Shown here one piece after another: positions 1 to 7,400 of a DNA stretch of 64,000 nt. Both the position numbers and the translations under genes were made by a program. The first letter of the stretch is position 1, and the number at the start of each line of letters is the position of its first letter. This stretch comes from Gp6-AA40 sp963772955 (GTDB lineage Bacteria > Acidobacteriota > Vicinamibacteria > Vicinamibacterales > UBA2999), in NCBI GenBank assembly GCA_963772955.1, contig CAVYZF010000010.1:310001-374000 (forward strand), in the 5' to 3' direction. The notes below the pieces were generated by a model. It was not told the DNA's origin, ran no database searches, and saw only the letters and a list, made by a program, of their open reading frames with translations.

Positions 1-2
1 GA

Positions 3-947
3 ACACTCTTCAGGGTAGGCGACGTCATCAACTATTCAGGATCAGCCACGGACATCGAAGATGGTGGGCTTCCCTCCGCAAACCTCGAGTGGACGGTCAC
101 GCTCTACCACTGCCCCGGCAACTGCCATGTTCACCCGCTCCTGCATTCGGTCGGTTCCAGCGGCAGCTTCACGGCGCCCGATCACGGTGACAACAGCTAC
201 TTCGAGATCACGCTGTGGGCCACAGACAAGGGTGGTGCGACGCAAACCACATCGCGTATCGTTAATCCCAGAACCGCCCAGGTCACGCTCAACACAGTGC
301 CGGCCGGCCTTCAGGTCGTCTACGGCGGAACGACTGGTACCGCCCCATTTACAGTGACCAGCATCGTCGGCTCGACCCAGACGATTTCAGTTCCCTCGCC
401 ACAAGGCAACCTCGCTTTCCAGTCGTGGTCGGACGGCGGTGCGCGACAACACAACATCACCGTGGGTACCAACAACACGACGCTGACTGCCACGCTCACT
501 CCGAACGTTACCAGATACATCAGCGATGTGACATGGACTTCGATGACCAACGGGTGGGGGCCGCCGGAGCGCGACCGCAGCAACGGCGAGCTTGGAGCAG
601 CGGACGGACTAATGATCACGCTCAACGGCGTGACTTTTGCGAAGGGTGTGGGGGCGCATGCGGCGTCCGACATTCGAGTTCCGTTAAACGGAACGTGCTC
701 GACCTTCGTGGCCACCGTGGGCGTGGACGACGAAGTCGGATCACTCGGAAGCGTAGTGTTCCAGGTTCTCGTGGATGGAGTCCAGCGCTTCACCAGCGGG
801 ACGATGACTGGCACGACATCGTCGCAGAGCGTCTCGGTCTCGCTCACCGGGGCCGCCACGCTGGCGCTCATCGTGACCGATAGCGGAAACGGCAATTCAT
901 TCGATCACGCCGACTGGGCTGACGCACGAATCGCGTGTAGCCCGTAA
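3..947 (+). CDS. Secreted carbohydrate-binding protein with C-terminal NPCBM domain (5' truncated)
   Basis: The reading frame is already open at the window edge, so only the last 314 residues are seen. The first part reads as an Ig-like/PKD-type extracellular domain: it begins near GDVINYSGSATDIEDG and contains HVHPLLHSVGSSGSF, a pattern found in secreted sugar-dehydrogenase/propeller proteins of this kind. A second beta-rich linker follows. The last ~140 residues are an NPCBM domain (novel putative carbohydrate-binding module): TNGWGPPERDRSNGE, FAKGVGAHAASDIR, ATVGVDDEVG, and the terminal FDHADWADARI. The protein is most likely exported and binds glycans; the missing N-terminus would carry the signal peptide and any enzyme. 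The TAA stop lies 7 bases before the next start, so it is probably cotranscribed with the methyltransferase. The NPCBM assignment is firm; the enzymatic role is unknown. Confidence 0.85.
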   Translation, partial: TLFRVGDVINYSGSATDIEDGGLPSANLEWTVTLYHCPGNCHVHPLLHSVGSSGSFTAPDHGDNSYFEITLWATDKGGATQTTSRIVNPRTAQVTLNTVPAGLQVVYGGTTGTAPFTVTSIVGSTQTISVPSPQGNLAFQSWSDGGARQHNITVGTNNTTLTATLTPNVTRYISDVTWTSMTNGWGPPERDRSNGELGAADGLMITLNGVTFAKGVGAHAASDIRVPLNGTCSTFVATVGVDDEVGSLGSVVFQVLVDGVQRFTSGTMTGTTSSQSVSVSLTGAATLALIVTDSGNGNSFDHADWADARIACSP

Positions 948-956
948 CGGTGCGAG

Positions 957-1769
957 GTGGAGCCCGACATGAAGTCGACGTCGATGGCGTTGGAGCAAGC
1001 CGTGCACTCCCCGTCGTCGTATCCGAACATCACTCCGGCCGGTGGAGATACGGCCACGCCACTCAACCTCGCCAAACGGATCGCCATTATCGAGCGCTAC
1101 GTCGGCATTCGAGGCCGTCGTCTCCTTGATTTCGGGTGCGGGGCCGGTGACTACGTGCTGGCGTTGCGCCGGCTCGGTGCCGATGCGTGGGGCATTGAGT
1201 TCTCTCGAGAGAAACTCGCAAAGGCGCCGGTACCGCTGGCCGGGCGCCTGTCCGTCGGAGACCTCCACGACATCGCGCTCCGCGATGCAACTGTGGACGT
1301 CGCACTGATGAACGAAGTCCTGGAGCACGTTCCAGACGATCGGCGCGCGCTTCGTGAAGTGCATCGAGTGCTCAAGCCCGGTGGCGTGCTGCTGATCTTC
1401 TCGCCGAACCGGCGGTATCCGTTCGAAACCCACGGGGCCTTCGTCAAGGGCTCAACGCGGCGAATTCCTCACTATCTGCCGCTGATTCCATACGTGCCTC
1501 TCCCTCTGGCAACAACCGTCATGGATCTTTGGGCACGCAACTACTGGCCTGGCGAGCTGCGGCGGCTGGTACGCGGCGCCGGATTCCGCATCGCACATAC
1601 TGACTACGTGTGGCAGACTTTCGAGGGCATCTCGAATCACCAGCCTGCGTTCATCGCGCGTACGCGAGGCCTGCTGCGGGTGGTCGCGTACTGGCTTGAG
1701 CGTGTGCCGCTGTTGCGCACATTCGGCGTGTCGCAGGTGATCGTGGCACGGAAGGAGGGACACTCCTGA
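957..1769 (+). CDS. SAM-dependent class I methyltransferase (Methyltransf_11 type)
   Basis: A 270-residue protein with a Rossmann-type SAM-binding domain. Motif I is RLLDFGCGAGDYVLAL (around residue 56), followed by an acidic strand end (WGIEFS) and the post-motif VALMNEVLEHVPDD and HRVLKPGGVLLIFSPNR, typical of UbiE/Coq5-like methyltransferases. The C-terminal third has basic and aromatic residues and probably forms the substrate cap; the substrate cannot be read from sequence. Translation may start at this GTG or at the ATG four codons downstream; neither has a strong Shine-Dalgarno sequence. Close spacing to the NPCBM gene and the FkbM methyltransferase that follows suggests a glycan or surface-lipid modification context, but that is inference. 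Confidence 0.85.
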   Translation: MEPDMKSTSMALEQAVHSPSSYPNITPAGGDTATPLNLAKRIAIIERYVGIRGRRLLDFGCGAGDYVLALRRLGADAWGIEFSREKLAKAPVPLAGRLSVGDLHDIALRDATVDVALMNEVLEHVPDDRRALREVHRVLKPGGVLLIFSPNRRYPFETHGAFVKGSTRRIPHYLPLIPYVPLPLATTVMDLWARNYWPGELRRLVRGAGFRIAHTDYVWQTFEGISNHQPAFIARTRGLLRVVAYWLERVPLLRTFGVSQVIVARKEGHS

Positions 1770-1884
1770 ACTACTGGGAAGAGACGGGCGAGGAAACGCT
1801 GCTGATATCATCGACCCACATGCCAGGCCTGAACTGCCGAGCGCGGGCGTGTAGAACGATGAGAACGACCTCCGGAGATCGTCA

Positions 1885-2697
1885 ATGCTGGTGACACGGC
1901 GCGAGAGCGAGATGAGCGCTAGACTTGTGCTGGCCCGCATCGCCAGGCACATGACTGGCAGGTTCACCTTTCGAAAGAGACTACCGGCAGAGTTTGGTGG
2001 CGCCCGGATCTACGTGACCGCTCGTTCGGATGTGCGATTGCTCGCCCCGGGTTTCTCGAGCACCGCCGCGGATTTGCTTCAGGTGGCCCGTTCGTACGTC
2101 AAGGCCGGTGACTGCGTCTGGGACATCGGCTCCAATGTAGGAACGTTCTCGTTTTGCGCGGCCTGGAAGGCGGGACCACAGGGCAGAGTGTTCGCGTTGG
2201 AGGCCGACCCATACTACGCGGAATTGCTGCACAGGACCGCGCGAACCCTCTCAGCGCAATATGCGTCCGTGGTGCCGCTCTGCGCCGCGGCCGCAGACAG
2301 ATCTTCGATTCTGGAACTGGCCATTGCCAAGCGTGGCCATTCGAGGAATTACCTGCGAATCGTGTCCAACATGGATGCAAACGAAACGGAAGCCGTCAAA
2401 CAAGTCATGTCAGTGACGGGCGACTTCCTGTTGGCACATTGGCCGAAGCCCGACTTCGTAAAAATCGACATTGAAGGGGCCGAGCTTCTGTTTCTCGCCG
2501 GAGCCAGCAAAGTGCTCTCCACGGCCAGGCCGAGCCTGTATTTGGAGGTGAGCCCCTCCAATAGTGACCTGATGACTGAACTGCTCTTGACTCACAGATA
2601 CGTGTTGTCGCGGGTGTCGGCCGACGGGACGGTGTCGCCCGCGGATAGATGCGAATTCAACACGCTGGCCCAACCGGTCGAAAGTCTTGAAACCTAA
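1885..2697 (+). CDS. FkbM family methyltransferase
   Basis: A 270-residue protein of the FkbM (Methyltransf_21) family. SAM motif I is VWDIGSNVGTFSFCAA (around residue 75), followed by GRVFALEADPYYAELL with the acidic ribose-binding residue. The family-specific block DFVKIDIEGAELLFLAGA is present, with the Asp-Glu pair that usually completes the active site. FkbM enzymes O-methylate sugars or polyketides; the substrate here is not known, but exopolysaccharide or glycolipid methylation is common in this family. GGAG sits eight bases before the chosen ATG; an internal ATG nine codons later is an alternative start. It lies 115 bases after the preceding methyltransferase. Confidence 0.85.
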   Translation: MLVTRRESEMSARLVLARIARHMTGRFTFRKRLPAEFGGARIYVTARSDVRLLAPGFSSTAADLLQVARSYVKAGDCVWDIGSNVGTFSFCAAWKAGPQGRVFALEADPYYAELLHRTARTLSAQYASVVPLCAAAADRSSILELAIAKRGHSRNYLRIVSNMDANETEAVKQVMSVTGDFLLAHWPKPDFVKIDIEGAELLFLAGASKVLSTARPSLYLEVSPSNSDLMTELLLTHRYVLSRVSADGTVSPADRCEFNTLAQPVESLET

Positions 2698-2839
2698 ACG
2701 GCCGGAGCGGAGATCGCCACCGATCGTGACTGGACGCGTGTCCCTGCTGAACCGTGATGAGACCTCCCTTGTCGATCCAGTCGCGATGAACGAACTGATC
2801 GTGTTCAGCCGGACTCTTTTTATCGACCTGCTGGAGCCG

Positions 2840-2945
2840 CTCGCCCGATACCACCTCTTGAGAACGTTGTCGCCATCCGCGTAGACCTCGTACGAACGCT
2901 GCTTCCCTGATGCGCAAGGCTGAAGTTGCGCGCACGTTTCCTGAC
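2840..2945 (-). pseudogene. Possible second NPCBM-domain fragment
   Basis: Read on the minus strand, one frame gives KQRSYEVYADGDNVLKRWY, which resembles the F-E-V-x-x-D-G-x-x-L core strand pair of NPCBM domains (compare FQVLVDGVQRFTSG in the intact domain at the left end of the window). No flanking NPCBM motif follows in any frame, so this would be a short relic lying beside the clearer relic upstream. The stretch between the FkbM gene and the DUF4136 gene is about 680 bases and holds no intact gene that I can defend. Confidence 0.3.
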
Positions 2946-2973
2946 GCGCCGCACGCCGCACTTCATCTTCAGG

Positions 2974-3262
2974 TCACCTTGGATCGGCCGCGTCTGCGTC
3001 ATCGAAGTAGTAATTGTCCTCGCCGTTCTTGACGATGAGCGCCAGCTCATTCCCGCCAGTAAGATCCATGAGCACGGACTTGGCCGCCGTCGCGCTGGTC
3101 ATCGCTCCGCTGTCATAACGTAAGCGCCGTCGACGCAGACCTCGAAGCCGGCGCTTCCACGTCCGCCCACCTCGTCATCGATCCCGATGACGGCTGAAAA
3201 CACCGTACACTGTCATCCGATCTGGTGACGGGGACCGCAACAGGCCCTTGGCCGCCCAGATC
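2974..3262 (-). pseudogene. Frameshifted NPCBM-domain gene remnant
   Basis: No long open frame exists here, but joining frames on the minus strand reconstructs most of an NPCBM domain. A degraded AAKGLLRSPSPDR (compare AKGVGAHAASDIR) is followed by VFSAVIGIDDEVGGRGSAGF, then EVCVDGAY, a frame change, YDSGAMTSATAAKSVLMDLT and GNELALIVKNGEDNYYFDD, and finally ADAADPR before a TGA. The order and spacing match the NPCBM domain of the first gene in the window (ATVGVDDEVG ... VDGVQRFTSG ... ALIVTDSGN ... FDHADWADAR). At least one frameshift lies near the VDGAY/YDSG junction and another upstream of VFSA. There is no start codon context or N-terminal part, so this is a decayed fragment of a carbohydrate-binding protein. 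Confidence 0.7.
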
Positions 3263-3380
3263 TCGAATAAGATTCGAGCGGCTATCCGCTACGAGCCGGC
3301 CGAAGGCATTCCGCTCGTCGAATGAGCGCGCGGCGGCGGCCGTTCTTGAGCACAAATGCTCCAATGGGTAACGACGCATC

Positions 3381-3965
3381 ATGAAACCACCAGAATCGAA
3401 GATCGGGGCGTTGGCAATCGCGATGGCAATGGCGCTCGCCCTTCATGTGAGCCTCGAAGGGGTCGACGTGAACATCGAGTATGGCAAGACCTTCGACTTC
3501 ACGTCGGTGCGCACCTGGGCGTGGAGTCCCAAAGGTGCCGGCGACGTCATCATCGCCCGAACGAAGGACGACGACCCGGCGGCCGTGAAGCGCAAGGCCG
3601 AGCCGCTGATTCTGGATGCGGTAGCGGGCGAATTGATGCGTCGAGGTCTGCAGCAGGCGGCATCCCAGCCCGACCTGACCGTCACGTACTATTTGCTGCT
3701 GTCCAACAACATGACGGCGCAAACCATCGGGCAGTTTCTGCCGGCGACGACCGCCTGGGGTTACATGCTGGTTGCACCGTCGACCCAATCCATCAAGATG
3801 ATGAACCAGGGTGCGCTGGTCCTTGACTTGAGCGCCAAGGACGTCGTGGTGTGGCGTGGCGTCGCCCAGGCGCGGGTCGCGTTCGAGGTAGACGACAAGA
3901 AGCGCGAGGCGATTCTCCGTGAGGGGATCCGCGATCTGCTCAAGCGCTACCCGCCGAAAAAGTAG
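3381..3965 (+). CDS. DUF4136 domain secreted protein
   Basis: A 194-residue protein with a short hydrophobic N-terminal export signal (residues 8-25, ALAIAMAMALALHV) and a DUF4136 domain: VDVNIEYGKTFDFTSVRTW, a region DPAAVKRKAEPLILDAVAGE that leads into a small helix-strand block, LMRRGLQQAASQPDLTVTY, and the C-terminal LVLDLSAKDVVVWRGVAQA. DUF4136 proteins are periplasmic or lipid-anchored proteins of unknown function that resemble small lipoproteins; this copy lacks an obvious lipobox cysteine. The family assignment rests on the D-F-T-S-x-R-T-W start and the W-R-G end. It stands alone, with relic DNA upstream and a broken small gene downstream. Confidence 0.8.
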   Translation: MKPPESKIGALAIAMAMALALHVSLEGVDVNIEYGKTFDFTSVRTWAWSPKGAGDVIIARTKDDDPAAVKRKAEPLILDAVAGELMRRGLQQAASQPDLTVTYYLLLSNNMTAQTIGQFLPATTAWGYMLVAPSTQSIKMMNQGALVLDLSAKDVVVWRGVAQARVAFEVDDKKREAILREGIRDLLKRYPPKK

Positions 3966-4000
3966 TGAACTTGAGGCGCCCCTTGAGCCCACGCTGAATA

Positions 4001-4235
4001 CTAGGCAGCCGTTCTCGGAGCAAGATCCTCATGGGCCGCATAGTAGGGAACTCCTGCGACGTGATCGACAATACTCTCAACCCCTCTGACAGCCAGAACA
4101 GACACTAGCGCAACGAACCCTGCAACAGGCACGAGTGCCCATCCCGACATAAAGCCGGCTAAGTAAGCGAACTCGAGCCCCGCCCGCCGTCCCGAATACG
4201 ACAGCTACGACGAAGAATGCCACGGTCCGAGCCAT
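4001..4235 (-). pseudogene. Small two-helix membrane protein, frameshifted
   Basis: On the minus strand an ATG opens MARTVAFFVVAVVFGTAGG, a convincing first transmembrane segment. The frame then leaves coding-like sequence at a G-rich run (GGGCGGGG). The neighbouring frame continues LEFAYLAGFMSGWALVPVAG, FVALVSVLAVRGVESIVDHV, and AGVPYYAAHEDLAPRTAA before a TAG stop. Restoring one base would give a protein of about 77 residues with two or three hydrophobic segments and a hydrophilic tail. No family is recognised. Because the break is in a homopolymer-like G run, it could be a sequencing or assembly error rather than real decay. The remaining part of this 475-base interval shows nothing else, apart from the leader of the next gene. 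Confidence 0.55.
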
Positions 4236-4443
4236 GGTTGTGGGATCTGTCGAATCGATGCGTTACGCAGCGGCTGCGGATGTTGGCAACCACCGAGGGG
4301 ACCTGTCAGTAGAATACGGCCCTATCCCAGACTGGCAAAGCAACGCGATTTGTGCGCCCAGGGTGTGCACAAAGACGGATTCCTTCGTTATGGTTGAGTG
4401 TCCTGGCATAGCGGGCGTGTCCTTTCTGTAGAGGAGCACCGTG

Positions 4444-7400
4444 ATGGTGCATGACGTGTTCTCGATCGTTGCGCCTGTGGTCCCAGAGAACGCTGGCGCG
4501 CTTCGTATCCTTCTCGAAACGCGCCCTCATATCCCTGACGAAGCGCGTCAGCACTACCCCGGAGGATTCAACCTCCCGCTCCTGATCACGCCAGCCACAC
4601 TTCCGAAGCTGCACTTTGCGAGCATGGTGGTCTTCGACAGCCAGGACTTGTCAGACACGTCGAAGAGCATGGCCTATCTCGTCTTCGAGTGCTGTATCGA
4701 TGGACCGGTCGATGAGTTTCTGGACGCGCTCCTGTTTCTCGACAGGCAGCAGGGCGGACGTCTTATCAGAGTCTTCTCGCACTGCTGTGGGTTCCATCCC
4801 GACGCATCGCTGAAGGATTACCTGCTCCTTCACATTCACCGTCCGAATCTCTTTCACATCGGCGTTCCTCATATGCGCCGCACGCACATCGGCTGGGGCA
4901 GTGACCTGCGGCGTGAGTTAGACACGCAGCTCGACGCGATCGTTCAGCAGGGTCAGTCAGCTGACGATCCCCTGCGCATCGTCGAATCGTTGCGTGCGGC
5001 GGTGAAGGTGCCCGCCGAGACGGCAGACCACCTTCATTTCACCAGGAAGGGATGGATTGCCGATCCCGTCAACGTCTGGGGATCCCGCATTCGATATTGG
5101 TCGAAGTTGTTCGCGGTTGCGGGGCTGGCAATCGCGGTCGTCCTCGGTGTGGTCGCGTTCGCGGCGTATCGCTGGGGACTCCTGGGTGTCATCGTGGTGG
5201 TGATTGCCGCCGCGTTGATCGGTAAGGGGCTGTGGCGATGGCTGCTCGGCCGTGACTCGAGACCCATCACGCTCGACGTAGACAATCTCGCACGTCTCAA
5301 GGAGCAGGAAGACCACGAGGTGCAGAATCACATGTGCACCTTCACGCTGATCCAGGACAGTGTGCTGCGTCGCGTGGCCGCACGAGTGATTCTCTTCACG
5401 CTGAACCTCTTCTACCGAACGTTCTTCACCGACATCACGCCAGGCAAACTCCAGGGGCTCCCGACGATCCACTTTGCGCACTGGACGATCGTTCCGGTGC
5501 TTGACGCGTCCGGCAAACCAACCGGCCGCGAAGTGCTGATGTTCTTGAGCAACTACGACGGCAGCTGGGAAGCCTATCTGGATGATTTCATCAACTTCCT
5601 GTTGCAGGGCGTCGAAGCGATCTGGGCCAACTGCGTCGAGTTTCGATCGCCACTGAACGCCGCGACGTTCAAGGCGTTCGCGCGCAATGGGATGAGTCCA
5701 TGGCAGTGCTGGTACGTGGCGGAACCGAAGACGAGTGTCCTCAATATTCACAACGACGATCAGATTCGCAAGGGACTGCTGGCTCGCACGCTCACGTCCG
5801 ACGAAGCCCGGTTCTGGCTGTCGCGCTTCGGGACGCTCAAGGAAGGATTCGAAACGCCTCCAGACGATCCTGGAGAACTGCAGTCCTGGGATGTGCAGGG
5901 CATCGTGCAGAGCGGGTACCGTCAGCTTCGGCACTCGTCGTTCGCCTTGCTCACGATCACCGATGTCGCCAAGGCTCGAACGTGGCTTCAGTCGCTCACA
6001 CCGCACGTCACTGATGCGCGAGAGATTGCCGACAAAGCGCAACGACAAAAGCACGCGATCAACGTCGCGTTTACGGGACATGGTCTCGCGACGTTGGGTC
6101 TGCCGGCCTCCACCCTCGCGGCGTTCTCCGTTCCGTTTCAGGAAGGGGTTGCCCCGAAGGATCGTGAACATCGTTCACGCGCACTCGGCGACGTCGGCAG
6201 CAGCGCACCGAGTTGTTGGACGTGGGGAGGAGCCGGCCATCAAGTCGATATCCTGCTGATGCTATACGCCGGTTGCACGAAAGAACGCATCGTGCTCGAG
6301 ACTCGTTTCGTCGCGTCCTTCACGCAGTGCGGCGCGGTCGTCGGGCCGATCCAGGGTTCCTTCATCCAGTCTCAGGGCAAGGGACCGCTGAAGGACCTTC
6401 CGGCGGAACACTTTGGTTTCGTCGACGGCATCTCGCAACCGGAGATCGAGGGGACGTGGCGGCACAGGCGGTCCGGGCGGCAACCTGGTGCCGACGTGAT
6501 CAAGGCTGGTGAATTCGTCCTTGGCTACAGGGATGAGGAGGGCGTCCTTGCGCCAGGAATACCGGTGCCGGCTGCTCACGATCCGAAGTACCTGCTGCCG
6601 GTCGTCGATTCGAGTCACGACGTCCATGACTTCGGCCGCAACGGTTCCTATCTCGTGGCGCGTCAGTTGCGCCAGCACGTCACCGAGTTCCGGCAGTTTG
6701 TTGCGAAGACGGCGTCGGCTCACGGTGTGGTGACCCGTGACGGTGAATCGATCGCCTCGAAGATCGTTGGGCGAAGAATGGACGGGACACCGCTTGCCCC
6801 GGAGTTGCCTCCGGATGGCAATGACTTCACATTCGCGCACGACGATCCGAACGGCTTTCACTGCCCGGTCGGTGCGCATATCCGTCGCACGAACCCGCGA
6901 GACTCGCTCGGAGACGATCCCGTCGCCGCCCTGAAGAGCGTTCGCCGCCGCCGCCTCCTGCGCAGAGGACGTACGTATGGCGAGCCGTTGCCCACGGGGT
7001 CGATGGAACATGCTGAAGAGCCGCGCGGGATGATGTTCATCTGTTTGAACAGCGACATCGAACGGCAGTTCGAATTCGTTCAGCAGAACTGGATCGACAG
7101 CCCGGTCTTCGGCGGACTCTATGCTGAGCGCGACCCGATGCTCGGGGAACGCCATGCCAGCGAATCGTTACTCACATTGCAGGCCAACGGTGTTCGCACT
7201 CGATTGCAGGGCCTCGATCGATTCGTGACCGTCGAGGGCGCGGAGTATTTCTTTCTCCCGGGTCTCAGGGCGCTGCGGTATCTGTCCAGCCTGACAACGG
7301 AGAGCGTTACGGCGAGTGCACCCGTGCACGTCACAGTGCCAGCACCTCTGCAGGTGACCGTCCCGGCGCCACCACGCCGGCAACCGCTGGCAGGACTGCT

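Noticed and set aside
957..2697. A biosynthetic gene cluster based on two methyltransferases
   Set aside because: There is no synthase, transporter or assembly-line enzyme nearby; glycan modification is a simpler reading.
4234..4431. A 65-codon plus-strand open frame just before the DyP-patatin gene
   Set aside because: No Shine-Dalgarno, no coding-like composition, and it overlaps the start of the broken small membrane gene on the other strand.
4957..6171. A 404-codon open frame opposite the DyP-patatin gene
   Set aside because: Arg/Glu/Val-rich with no recognisable domain, opposite a frame with convincing protein motifs.
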